This document shows, one piece after another, positions 1-7,227 of a stretch of DNA of 64,000 nt (within the stretch, counting starts at the first letter, position 1; each line of letters opens with the position of its first letter). This DNA is from a bacterium 1XD21-13. Its GTDB lineage: Bacteria > Bacillota > Clostridia > Lachnospirales > Lachnospiraceae. Position numbers and translations under genes: made by a program. Where the stretch lies: the NCBI GenBank assembly GCA_009917555.1, contig QZDX01000004.1:1-64000 (forward strand), in the 5' to 3' direction. The notes under the pieces were generated by a model. It was not told the origin of the DNA and searched no databases. It saw only the letters and a program-made list of their open reading frames with translations.

Positions 1-8
1 CGGTTTCC

Positions 9-46
9 CATATGCCGGACTGGCGGTTTCCGCCAGCCCGGATATG
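9..46. repeat. Imperfect palindrome at the window edge
   Basis: The inner stem is CTGGCGG (20-26) and CCGCCAG (30-36) around a TTT loop. It is extended by CCGG (15-18) with CCGG (38-41) and CATAT (9-13) with ATATG (42-46), with one bulge. The structure lies where the IS66-type orfA reading frame stops early, so it may be an inserted short palindromic element or part of the IS. Only the edge of the region is visible. Confidence 0.55.
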
Positions 47-51
47 CGGTT

Positions 52-195
52 TCACCGCACAAGAATATTCACATTCCGGGAAATACCGTTCTGCTCACAG
101 TATTCATCCACGGTCAATCCGGACTCAGCCTTCGCCTTGAAAACGGCAGTCCATTGCTGGATTCGGATATTTGTGGCTGCCAATCTGGTATTCAT
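52..195 (-). pseudogene. IS66 accessory protein TnpA (OrfA), truncated
   Basis: The 47-codon frame begins MNTRLAATNIRIQQW and continues with SGLTVDEYCEQNGISR, which resembles the N-terminus of IS66-family TnpA/OrfA proteins. Family members usually run to about 100 residues or more. Here the frame stops just after the SRN motif, where a tyrosine-rich YYYWLRK-like segment would be expected, and the sequence enters a palindrome. A GGGAGG ribosome site precedes the ATG at 195. It is probably nonfunctional. A frameshift or a small inserted repeat would explain the early stop. Confidence 0.6.
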
Positions 196-304
196 AGTGT
201 ATCCTCCCATTGTGTATAGTGTGAAAAGTTTGCATAAACTTTTTCAACTTTACACGATTATCGCTCACTTAAGGATACACTGATAGGCACGTGTGGTTTA
301 CCAT

Positions 305-967
305 TTACCTCTCATTATCCCCAACGCTGATCGTCAATACCTCTTTGCGTCCTTCGGTATTGATACCAAGAATGACATAGGCTGCCAACTTGCGGATTAC
401 ACCGTTGTCACGGACAGAATAATGAATCGCATCTATGTACAAGATTGGATAAACCTCATCTAATGGTCGGTTCTGCCAGTCTTCAATTTGTGGCAGTATC
501 TTGTCTGTAACATCTGAAATAAATCCTTCGGATGTCTCAAAACCATAGATGTCCTCAATCGTCTCAGAGATCGGTCTGGTAGTCATCCCTTTGGCATACA
601 TGGAGATAATCTTCTGATCAATGTCAGAAATATCTTTCTGACGCTTCTTTACCACCTGAGGTTGAAACGTCGATTTTCTGTCTTGAGGAACTTCAATCTC
701 CATAGCTCCATAGCTGCTGTTTACACATTTCCGCTTGTAGCCATTGCGATAATCGTCATTGTCCGAACGTTCAGATTTCTCGTATCCAAGATGGCCATCC
801 ATTTCAGCCTCCATCATTTCTTTGATGGTTCCGCCCAGAAGATCTTTCAATGCATCCTGGATATCTTCAGCTGTTTGAATATCATATTCTTCCAAGAGCT
901 GATGAATGATGTTCCGTTTTCCTTCTGTCATTTGTACTCTGTGTACAGGTTTCTTTTGCTTCGCCAT
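305..967 (-). pseudogene. IS256-family transposase, 3' truncated
   Basis: The 220-residue product matches the N-terminal half of IS256/MULE-type transposases (usually about 400 residues). A conserved segment spans GHLGYEK and RNGYKRK (about 58-80), and the first catalytic aspartate is in ILYIDAIHYSVRDNG (D179). The frame ends at DNER exactly where the IS66-type end begins. The remaining DDE residues and the C-terminal helical domain are therefore missing and the enzyme should be dead. A strong AGGAGG precedes the ATG at 967. Confidence 0.85.
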
Positions 968-1051
968 AATAAAAGGCCCTCCTATGATTTTTTATTTTAT
1001 CATAGAAGAACCTTCTAAATGCTATTTTACAGAAAAAGTTTCACATTCTCT
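309..1051 (-). mobile_element. IS256-family element remnant
   Basis: The outer end lies near 1051. Read on the minus strand it starts GAGAATGTGAAACTTTTTCT, a typical IS256-type terminal sequence. The 5' leader contains a CTATGAT/ATCATAG hairpin (about 984-1007) just upstream of the transposase ribosome site, a common device to block read-through expression after insertion. The distal part was removed or displaced by the IS66-type element. Confidence 0.65.
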
Positions 1052-1130
1052 AGGTAAATGGAAGACCTGTTGGCAAACATTCTTCCTTAGCTATGTTTTT
1101 ATATACCTTCTTCTCAAATGGAATAAAAAG

Positions 1131-1175
1131 ACTGGAAAATTCAATTCTTCAAACGAATTTTACCAGTTTTTTGAT
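1131..1175 (+). terminator. Candidate rho-independent terminator
   Basis: ACTGGAAAATTC (1131-1142) pairs with GAATTTTACCAGT (1155-1167, one bulge) and is followed by a run of six to seven T. On the minus strand the stem is followed by CTTTTTATT, so it could act in both directions. It separates the IS remnants from the recombinase gene and may be the old terminator of whatever lay to the left. Confidence 0.6.
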
Positions 1176-1269
1176 TTAATGCGGTTGTCTTAATAGCTCT
1201 TGAAATTTCTGATCAGCATTTTCTTTTATGTCAAGCTCCTTTAGATAGAATTTAATTATTTCATTTTTA

Positions 1270-1298
1270 TGATTTTCCTGACCAATACCATATATAAT
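1270..1298 (+). promoter_or_regulatory. Probable promoter of the recombinase gene
   Basis: A perfect TATAAT -10 lies at 1293-1298. The -35 region 17 bases upstream (near 1270) is poor, so this would be weak or activator-dependent. It lies outside the invertible segment, so recombinase expression need not depend on switch orientation. An AAAGGAG site follows, and then the ATG at 1327. Confidence 0.4.
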
Positions 1299-1326
1299 CA
1301 AAAAAACAAAGGAGACCAGATTATAT

Positions 1327-2352
1327 ATGAAAACAAAAGAAAATCAATTCACAAAAGTAACCCAAGGTCTAGCACAGCTAAAAATAGTGAAGCACAAGTC
1401 AATACAACTTGAAATGATGGCCATACAATGGTTAAAAAACACAAAACTGCGAGTTAAAGAATCTTCCTATGTAAAATACCATAATATGGTTCAAAACCAC
1501 ATTATCCCAGACCTCGGTTCCTGGAGGATGGATCAGCTTACGACAGAGGCAGTCGAGTTATTTGTGCAAAAAAAACTTGAATGTGGGAGGAAAAACGGAA
1601 AAAGTGGACTATCTGAAAAGACGGTGATGGATCTTCTAACAATTCTAAAAGAGATATGTCTTTATGCAGTATATTTTGACATTGAAGTACCATGCCATTT
1701 TGAATTAGTCAAAATAAGGAATCCTGTCTCTAAGGTAAAGGTTTTAGACAGACAAAATTGTATGGAACTGGTGGAGTTCTTATTGCAAGACAACAGCTTG
1801 AAAAAAACAGGCATCCTGTTAAGCTTATATATGGGATTACGTTTGGGCGAAGTATGCGCATTAAAGCGGCGGCATATATTATATAAGGAAGGAATTCTAT
1901 GTATACGCAATACAATGCAGAGGATTCAAAACTTTGATGGAGAAGGAAAGAAGACCAAAATTATTATAACAGAGCCGAAAAGCCCGCATTCTATTCGCGA
2001 TATACCGATTCCGGCCCTGCTAATGAAACGATTGGAGAATCTAAAGGAGCTTCCAGAGGATGCCTATCTTCTAACAGGCAGCAGAGAACGATTTATCGAG
2101 CCACGGACATTGGAGAATATATTAAAGGGCTATTTGAAGGAATGTAATATGGAAAAAATAAATTACCATGTTCTCCGGCATACTTTTGCAACCAGATACA
2201 TAGAGGAGGGATTTGATGCAAAATCATTAAGTGAAATTCTTGGACATGCGAATGTTAATATAACTTTGAATCGGTATGTACACTCCTCTATGGAACAAAA
2301 GAGGGAAAATATGGATAGGGTTTTTTCTTATTCGTCCACATTAATATTTTAA
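1327..2352 (+). CDS. Tyrosine recombinase (integrase family), probable DNA invertase
   Basis: This 341-residue protein has an N-terminal SAM-like core-binding domain (about 25-120) and a C-terminal catalytic domain. The full catalytic set is visible: R172 in GLRLGE, K218 in EPKSPHS, H281-x-x-R284 in HVLRHTFATR, H307 in LGHANV and nucleophile Y317 in NRYVH. A good AAAGGAG site precedes the ATG. The gene ends only 12 bases before one arm of a perfect 23-bp inverted repeat that encloses a promoter. The simplest reading is that the enzyme flips that segment to turn the downstream operon on and off, like Xer-type recombinases beside Bacteroides capsule loci. No other integration-element genes are present. 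The inversion role is inferred from position; the family is certain. Confidence 0.9.
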   Translation: MKTKENQFTKVTQGLAQLKIVKHKSIQLEMMAIQWLKNTKLRVKESSYVKYHNMVQNHIIPDLGSWRMDQLTTEAVELFVQKKLECGRKNGKSGLSEKTVMDLLTILKEICLYAVYFDIEVPCHFELVKIRNPVSKVKVLDRQNCMELVEFLLQDNSLKKTGILLSLYMGLRLGEVCALKRRHILYKEGILCIRNTMQRIQNFDGEGKKTKIIITEPKSPHSIRDIPIPALLMKRLENLKELPEDAYLLTGSRERFIEPRTLENILKGYLKECNMEKINYHVLRHTFATRYIEEGFDAKSLSEILGHANVNITLNRYVHSSMEQKRENMDRVFSYSSTLIF

Positions 2353-2520
2353 AAAATTCTAAAATTTTCGTAGAGCATGTTACTCTTTGAAAAATAACTA
2401 TTTTTTGATGAATTTCGAGAAAATGGATGAATAGGTTTGTAGATAAACAGATAAAAATGATATTAATATAAAGAATTTTTCTTAGATTTTTGGGGAAAAA
2501 TTGAAAAACAAAGAAATATG

Positions 2521-2549
2521 TTTACGTTTCACAAGATTTGTGCTATGAT
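2521..2549 (+). promoter_or_regulatory. Operon promoter inside the invertible segment (ON orientation)
   Basis: The -35 is TTTACG (2521-2526) and the -10 is TATGAT (2544-2549), with a 17-base spacer. Transcription should start near 2556 and read out across the right repeat arm into the NusG-like genes. No comparable promoter was seen between the right arm and the first gene, so this is the likely main promoter of the polysaccharide operon. Confidence 0.8.
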
Positions 2550-2561
2550 ATCTTAGAAAAA

Positions 2562-2584
2562 AGCAGAAGGGATTCCCTCCTGCT
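2562..2584 (+). promoter_or_regulatory. 5' leader hairpin
   Basis: AGCAG (2562-2566) pairs with CTGCT (2580-2584) and AGGG (2568-2571) with CCCT (2575-2578), leaving one 1x1 mismatch and an ATT loop. It would form within the first 30 nucleotides of the transcript. No T-tract follows, so it does not look like a terminator. It could stabilise the 5' end or serve as a recognition hairpin for the LoaP-type proteins encoded just downstream. It sits inside the invertible segment and moves with the promoter. Confidence 0.4.
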
Positions 2585-2637
2585 GTCATAGAGTAACATG
2601 CTCTACGAAAATAAAAACACAGAAAGGAGCCCTTAAT

Positions 2638-3138
2638 ATCTGGTATATACTTTATTGCCCAAATCACAAGGAACAGGATATTATACGTTCCTGTCGGCAG
2701 CATTTGACTGAGAAGGCACTAAAAGATGCGTTCTGTTTCACTTATGACCGTATGCGGAAATATGAAGGAAGCTGGCATATTGAGCAGCGACTCATGTTTC
2801 CGGATTATGTGTTTTTGGAAAGTGAAGATGAGAAACGGCTTTCAGAAGAACTAGAACAGTATCGCCCCTTTCTGACAGCTTTAGGCGAAAACAATACGCT
2901 GGTCCCTGTGTGTAGAGAAGAGGAAGAATTCTTACGGGGGTTGTGTGATGAGAGTTATCATTCCAGAATGTCAAAAGGGTATATTCGGGATGGAAATACC
3001 TATGTCACTGAGGGACCTCTACAGGGAAAAGAGCGACAGATTCGGAGGATTGACAGACACAAGCGGTTGGCAAAGCTGGAGCTGCCTGGACGACTTCACA
3101 ATGTGGATGTGGGACTGGAGATTTATAACAAAGTATAA
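2638..3138 (+). CDS. NusG/LoaP-type antiterminator, apparent ATC start
   Basis: Read from 2638 the protein is about 166 residues. It has an N-terminal NGN domain beginning WYILYCPNHKEQ, the LFPGYVF-like motif as LMFPDYVFLES, and a C-terminal KOW domain (VTEGPLQGKERQIRRIDR). The NGN domain opens with WY directly after codon ATC. An AAAGGAG site (2623-2629) sits 8 bases upstream at ideal spacing, and no ATG, GTG or TTG is available there. The next in-frame start, TTG at 2704, would delete the first strand of the NGN domain. LoaP proteins are NusG paralogs that let RNA polymerase read through terminators in long polysaccharide or antibiotic operons. Either initiation is inefficient at ATC or the start codon has been lost. 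Confidence 0.75.
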   Translation: MWYILYCPNHKEQDIIRSCRQHLTEKALKDAFCFTYDRMRKYEGSWHIEQRLMFPDYVFLESEDEKRLSEELEQYRPFLTALGENNTLVPVCREEEEFLRGLCDESYHSRMSKGYIRDGNTYVTEGPLQGKERQIRRIDRHKRLAKLELPGRLHNVDVGLEIYNKV

Positions 3139-3197
3139 CATCTGTTCTACAGTATAGACTGCGGGACAGATGAAAGTACCACATATTGAAATAAAAA

Positions 3198-3238
3198 TTT
3201 GGGGGTAAAAGCCGCAAAATGGCGAAGCATGCCCCAAA
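3198..3238 (+). promoter_or_regulatory. Structured RNA hairpin between the two NusG-like genes
   Basis: TTTGGGG (3198-3204) pairs with CCCCAAA (3232-3238), and the loop contains a nested GCC/GGC stem (3211-3223). It ends just before the GAGGAG ribosome site of the second NusG-like gene. A second stem, CATCTGT/ACAGATG, lies at about 3139-3173. No T-run follows either. They may be recruitment hairpins for LoaP-type factors or may govern translation of the second paralog. Confidence 0.4.
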
Positions 3239-3255
3239 ATAGAGGAGTGAAACGT

Positions 3256-3777
3256 ATGTGGTATGCAATTCAGACGATTACAGGCAAGGAAGAAGAGGCT
3301 GTAAATAAGATTGAAAGAGTAGTAGAAAAGCGTGTATGTGAATATTGTTTCCTATTAAAAAGGGAAGCAGTCTGGCGCATCCAGGGTGTCTGCAGGATTC
3401 ATACGGAAAATCTTTTTCCTGGTTACATTTTTGTTTGCACCCAATATCCGGAAGAATTTTATCAGCAATTGAAGGCAGTTCCGCAATATACGAAAATTTT
3501 GGGAAAAGAGGACGGCGGATTTTATCCGGTATCGAAAGAAGAAGAAATCTTTTTAAAAAAACTGTTAAATAAGGACAAAGAGAATACAGTACGACTCTCG
3601 AAAGTGGAGGTAGACAAAGACGGAAATATCATAGCATGCGGCGAGCCGCTGCGGTATTATCTGGGATATATGATTAAAAAGCGGATTCGTCTGCGGTATG
3701 TAGTGATTCGTGTGCATTTATTTGGCAGAGACAGGGAGATTTTATTAGGTATTCGACTGGAAGGGGATACAGAATGA
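3256..3777 (+). CDS. NusG/LoaP-type antiterminator, second paralog
   Basis: This 173-residue protein starts MWYAIQTITGKEEEAV, has the NGN motif NLFPGYIFV (about 52-60) and a C-terminal KOW-like region (GEPLRYYLGYMIKKRIRLR, about 129-147). The ATG at 3256 is chosen for its GAGGAG site and because the WY motif follows directly. It overlaps the next gene by four bases (ATGA), so it is translationally coupled to the polysaccharide genes. LoaP-like proteins travel with RNA polymerase from the leader and suppress termination along long operons. Two adjacent, divergent paralogs suggest either distinct targets or competition, as described for UpxY/UpxZ-type control in Bacteroides. That comparison is inference. 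Confidence 0.82.
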   Translation: MWYAIQTITGKEEEAVNKIERVVEKRVCEYCFLLKREAVWRIQGVCRIHTENLFPGYIFVCTQYPEEFYQQLKAVPQYTKILGKEDGGFYPVSKEEEIFLKKLLNKDKENTVRLSKVEVDKDGNIIACGEPLRYYLGYMIKKRIRLRYVVIRVHLFGRDREILLGIRLEGDTE

Positions 3778-4388
3778 AGAAAAGCAGATATGTAGCATGG
3801 AAAAAATTCATAGATCTTTTTCTGTCATTGTCGGGAGTAACTTTTTTATCTCCACTTTTTTTATTTATCATGCTTGTAATCAAACTGGACTCAAAGGGGC
3901 CAGTTTTTTTTCGGCAAAAAAGAGTTGGAATACACAAAAAGCATTTTTATATATTAAAATTCCGCACCATGCGGATAGATACTCCGAGGGATGTGCCAAC
4001 ACATCAGCTGATGGACCCAGAACAGTATATTACAAAAGTGGGTAAGTTTTTACGGAAAACTTCTCTGGATGAACTGCCGCAGATTTTAAATATCCTGAAA
4101 GGGGATATGAGCATTATTGGCCCCCGGCCGGCGCTTTGGAATCAGTATGATTTGATCGAAGAGAGGGATAAGTATGGGGCGAATGATGTGATGCCAGGGC
4201 TTACCGGGTGGGCGCAGATCAATGGAAGAGATGAGCTGGAGATTCCGGTGAAGGCTAGGCTAGATGGAGAGTATGTGGAGAAAATGAGTTTTTTCTTTGA
4301 TGTAAAGTGCTTTATTGGAACGATATTGTCGGTAATGAAGCATGAAGGAGTGATTGAGGGTGGAACAGGAAGCTTGGAGAAAAAGTAA
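3774..4388 (+). CDS. Small phosphoglycosyl transferase (PglC/WcaJ C-domain type)
   Basis: The 204-residue enzyme has a single N-terminal membrane-associated hydrophobic helix (about 12-36) and a cytosolic catalytic domain. KFRTM (62-66), the catalytic Asp-Glu in SLDELPQ (D99-E100), GPRPA (116-120) and PGLTGWAQINGRDE are conserved in monotopic phosphoglycosyl transferases. It should move a phospho-sugar from a UDP-sugar to undecaprenyl phosphate and begin the repeat unit. It is the first biosynthetic gene after the antiterminators and is followed immediately by an epimerase, a common pair. The sugar cannot be told from sequence. Confidence 0.88.
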   Translation: MKKSRYVAWKKFIDLFLSLSGVTFLSPLFLFIMLVIKLDSKGPVFFRQKRVGIHKKHFYILKFRTMRIDTPRDVPTHQLMDPEQYITKVGKFLRKTSLDELPQILNILKGDMSIIGPRPALWNQYDLIEERDKYGANDVMPGLTGWAQINGRDELEIPVKARLDGEYVEKMSFFFDVKCFIGTILSVMKHEGVIEGGTGSLEKK

Positions 4389-5264
4389 ATGGGAAAGAAG
4401 ATTCTGATAACAGGAGCAAATAGTTATATAGGAACTTCTGTGGAAGAGTGGCTTGGAAAATATCCAGAATGGTATGAGATAGAAACCATTGATATGGTGG
4501 ATAACACTTGGAGAAGGAAAGATTTTTCTGGATATCATGTGATTTTCCATGTGGCAGGAATTGCACATAAGAAAGTCAAAGACACTTCTTCTCGTATGTG
4601 GGATAAATATTATAATGTGAATACTCAGCTGGCGTTTGAGACGGCTAGGAAAGCAAAAGAGGCTGGGGTAGGACAATTTATATTTATGTCATCAATGAGT
4701 ATATATGGAAATGTTGAACATATCACTTTTGATACAATTCCTTGTCCTCAAAGCTTTTATGGCGATTCCAAATGGAGGGCAGAGCAAAAATTGGCGGAGC
4801 TTTCAGATGCTGCGTTTAGAATAGCCATACTACGTCCACCCATGGTATTTGGTAAGGGAGCTAAGGGGAATTATCCGATCCTATCAAAGCTTTCAAAGAA
4901 AACGATTATTTTTCCCAAGGTAGAGAATAGAAGATCAATGATTTATATTGAAAACCTGTGCGAGTTTATTAGGCTCATTATAGATAATAATGAAGCAGGT
5001 GTATTTTTCCCACAGGATGAGAATTGGATAAATACTACTGATATGGTTCGAAAAATTGCCACTGTTTCAAATCATCGTATCTGGTTTACGGAAATACTTG
5101 TGCCATGCATACATTTGGGCAATATGCTGCCGGGAAAAATTGGAACTATGTGTAAAAAGGCATTTGGAAGTTGTTACTATGATTTGGAAATGAGTGATTA
5201 TAAAGGCAGGTATAGACTTTATGATTTAGAGACAGCCATTGAAAGAACAGAAAGGCAATTATGA
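4389..5264 (+). CDS. NAD-dependent epimerase/dehydratase (extended SDR)
   Basis: The 291-residue protein has the nucleotide-binding motif GANSYIG (9-15), a catalytic serine in MSSMSIYG (about 100-107) and YxxxK in FYGDSKW (Y124, K128). It follows the phosphoglycosyl transferase by one base and overlaps the next gene by four. SDRs in this position often reduce or epimerise the 4-keto group of a UDP-sugar used by the initiating transferase. The 4,6-dehydratase needed for a QuiNAc-type route is not in the window, so the exact substrate is open. Confidence 0.8.
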   Translation: MGKKILITGANSYIGTSVEEWLGKYPEWYEIETIDMVDNTWRRKDFSGYHVIFHVAGIAHKKVKDTSSRMWDKYYNVNTQLAFETARKAKEAGVGQFIFMSSMSIYGNVEHITFDTIPCPQSFYGDSKWRAEQKLAELSDAAFRIAILRPPMVFGKGAKGNYPILSKLSKKTIIFPKVENRRSMIYIENLCEFIRLIIDNNEAGVFFPQDENWINTTDMVRKIATVSNHRIWFTEILVPCIHLGNMLPGKIGTMCKKAFGSCYYDLEMSDYKGRYRLYDLETAIERTERQL

Positions 5265-6001
5265 AACCGTTAGTATCCATAACCACTGCAACTTATAATA
5301 GTGAAAAAACGCTTGCTAGAACAATAGAATCTGTATTGAATCAAACTTATAATTTTATTGAATATATAATCATAGATGGCTTGTCGAATGATAATACACT
5401 TCAAGTTGCGGAACAATACCGTGCAAGGTTTGAACAAAAAGGAATTTCGTATACTATTATCTCTGAAAGTGATCATGGTATGTATGATGCAATTAATAAA
5501 GGGATTCAAAGAGCTAAAGGCGAGATTATAGGGAATATTAATTCTGATGACTGGTATGAAGCGGATACAGTTGAAAAGGTGATAAAAAAGTATAATGAAA
5601 CCAAATTTGATTTTATGTATGGTGACTTGAAAATTATTTCTGCAAATGGAGGAGTAAGGATAAAAAGAGCAAAAAAGTCTTCGTATGTAACATCAAGACA
5701 CTGGAACCATCCTACACAATTTGCTACACGGGAATTGTATTTGAAAGAACCCTATAAATTGGAAAGCATGTATGATGATTTTGATTTATTCCTTCGAGTT
5801 ATGAGGAAAGGATACCATATAGAAATTCTAAATGAGATTCTTGCGGATTTTACAACAGAGGGAATGAGCCATAAAAGAAGTATACAAGATGTAATACAGA
5901 GGGGAATTGCAAGATATAAAATATATATAAATAATGGATACAGTAAATTGTACTTTGTAGAAAGTTTTTGTGCTGAGATGATGAAATTGATATTGGGATA
6001 G
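5261..6001 (+). CDS. GT2 glycosyltransferase (WcaE-like)
   Basis: The 246-residue GT-A fold opens VSITTATYNSEKTL, has IIIDGLSNDNT (the nucleotide-binding aspartate) and the metal-binding motif as NSDDWYE (about 94-100). HGMYDAINKGIQRAKGE is typical of this GT2 group. It overlaps the epimerase by ATGA. It probably adds an early sugar of the repeat unit on the cytoplasmic face. The acceptor is not predictable. Confidence 0.82.
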   Translation: MKPLVSITTATYNSEKTLARTIESVLNQTYNFIEYIIIDGLSNDNTLQVAEQYRARFEQKGISYTIISESDHGMYDAINKGIQRAKGEIIGNINSDDWYEADTVEKVIKKYNETKFDFMYGDLKIISANGGVRIKRAKKSSYVTSRHWNHPTQFATRELYLKEPYKLESMYDDFDLFLRVMRKGYHIEILNEILADFTTEGMSHKRSIQDVIQRGIARYKIYINNGYSKLYFVESFCAEMMKLILG

Positions 6002-6027
6002 AAATAGGACAAAGGAATAAATAATCC

Positions 6028-7227
6028 ATGAGAATATTGCATATTAATTCGGTGTGTGGGGTAACTGGGACAGGCAGAATTGTAGCAGATTTATGTAGGG
6101 AAGCAAATGTCAGAGGACATCATAGTATGGCAGCGTATGGAGAGCACAAATTTCAAAATCAGGGAGACAATATAGAAACATTGCAGATAGGCACCAAGTG
6201 GGATTGTTATATACATGGACTGCTTACAAGATTGTTTGACTTGCAGGGGTTTGGTTCTATAAGCGCAACCAGAAAATTATTGAAAAGAATAGATGAATAT
6301 CAGCCAGATGTAATACATCTTCACAATCTTCATGGATATTACATCAATATAAAATTATTATTTAATTATATTAAAAGGAAAAAAATTAAAACGGTATGGA
6401 CGTTACATGATTGTTGGCCAATGACAGGGCATTGTGTTCATTTTGAAAATGCTTCCTGTACAAAATGGAAAGAACAATGTTACAAATGTCCTTTAAAAAA
6501 GGATTATCCAGCTAGCTATCTAACAGACAATTCCAGGTGGAATTATCGAAAGAAAAAAGAGGCTTTTCAAGGTGTTGAGGATATGATCATATTGGTTCCA
6601 TCTGAATGGATGGCTGAAAAGGTGAAGGAAAGCTTTTTAAAAGATTATCCAATAAAAGTAATATATAATGGTATAGACACTCAAAAATATTGTCCTGTAG
6701 AAAGTGATTTTAAGCAAAAACATGGTATAGGAGATAAAATAGTAATCCTTGGTGTTGCAAATATATGGAATGAGAGAAAGGGTTTAAAAGTTTTTGTAGA
6801 ATTATCAGAGTTACTTGATGATACATTTAAAATTGTATTAATTGGCCTTACGAAAGAGCAGATACAAGAGTTGCCAACAAACATAATTGGAATAGAACGG
6901 ACAGACACGGTAGAAGAACTGGCGAAGGCCTATACAGCCGCAGATATTTTTGTTACTCCAAGCACAGAAGAAACATTCGGGCTTACAATAGCTGAGGCAG
7001 TTGCCTGCGGTACATGGCCAATTGTGTACGAGGGAACAGCATGTGCTGAGGTTGTAAAGCTTAGCATAGGGGAGGTCGTTCCGAGAAAGGTTGTTGAGCT
7101 TAAAAAGGCTATTGTAAAGTATAGTGAAAGTAAAAAAGAAGAGGATTTAGAGAAATATGCACAGTTCTTTTCAAAACAAAGATTTGCACAAGATATTTTG
7201 GAGATTTATCAGGGAGAAAATAGATGA
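6028..7227 (+). CDS. GT4 glycosyltransferase (WcaC-like)
   Basis: The 399-residue GT-B protein has an N-terminal MRILHINSVCGVTGTGRI loop, HLHNLHGYYIN (about 97-107) and LHDCWPMTGHC with a cysteine cluster (C-x7-C-type, about 126-156). These features mark the WcaC/WbaZ-like GT4 group. The C-terminal donor site has the EX7E-type stretch STEETFGLTIAEAVACGT. It overlaps the following GT4 gene by four bases. Confidence 0.82.
   Translation: MRILHINSVCGVTGTGRIVADLCREANVRGHHSMAAYGEHKFQNQGDNIETLQIGTKWDCYIHGLLTRLFDLQGFGSISATRKLLKRIDEYQPDVIHLHNLHGYYINIKLLFNYIKRKKIKTVWTLHDCWPMTGHCVHFENASCTKWKEQCYKCPLKKDYPASYLTDNSRWNYRKKKEAFQGVEDMIILVPSEWMAEKVKESFLKDYPIKVIYNGIDTQKYCPVESDFKQKHGIGDKIVILGVANIWNERKGLKVFVELSELLDDTFKIVLIGLTKEQIQELPTNIIGIERTDTVEELAKAYTAADIFVTPSTEETFGLTIAEAVACGTWPIVYEGTACAEVVKLSIGEVVPRKVVELKKAIVKYSESKKEEDLEKYAQFFSKQRFAQDILEIYQGENR

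Larger units (their letters stand above)
1..308 (-). mobile_element. IS66-family element, one end
   Basis: The minus strand carries the start of an IS66 accessory gene (52-195). Outside it lies an element end reading GTAAATGGTAAACCAC inward from position 308. IS66-family ends characteristically begin GTAA. Sequence beyond 308 is an IS256-family transposase cut off in mid-domain, which fits insertion of the IS66 element into that gene. The other end of the element is outside the window. Confidence 0.6.
2364..2612. repeat. Invertible promoter segment with 23-bp inverted repeats
   Basis: The left arm (2364-2386) and right arm (2590-2612) are perfect reverse complements over 23 bases. Their core is GTAGAGCATGTTACTCT. 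They enclose 203 bases that contain no gene but hold a well-formed promoter and a leader hairpin. The segment starts 12 bases after the recombinase stop codon and ends 10 bases before the ribosome site of the first operon gene. This is the architecture of a site-specific inversion switch. Inversion would turn the promoter toward the recombinase. Confidence 0.88.

Noticed and set aside
44-283. Open frame on + across the IS66-type end
   Set aside because: It is antisense to the recognisable IS66 accessory gene, has no clear ribosome site and resembles no known protein.
1327-2352. Integrase of a prophage or integrative element
   Set aside because: No phage or conjugation genes, tRNA or attachment-site pair was seen. 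The adjacent inverted repeats around a promoter fit an invertase better.
2550-2637. RfaH-type ops element in the leader
   Set aside because: No GGCGGTAG-like sequence is present. The NusG-like proteins fit LoaP rather than RfaH, so a hairpin signal is more likely.
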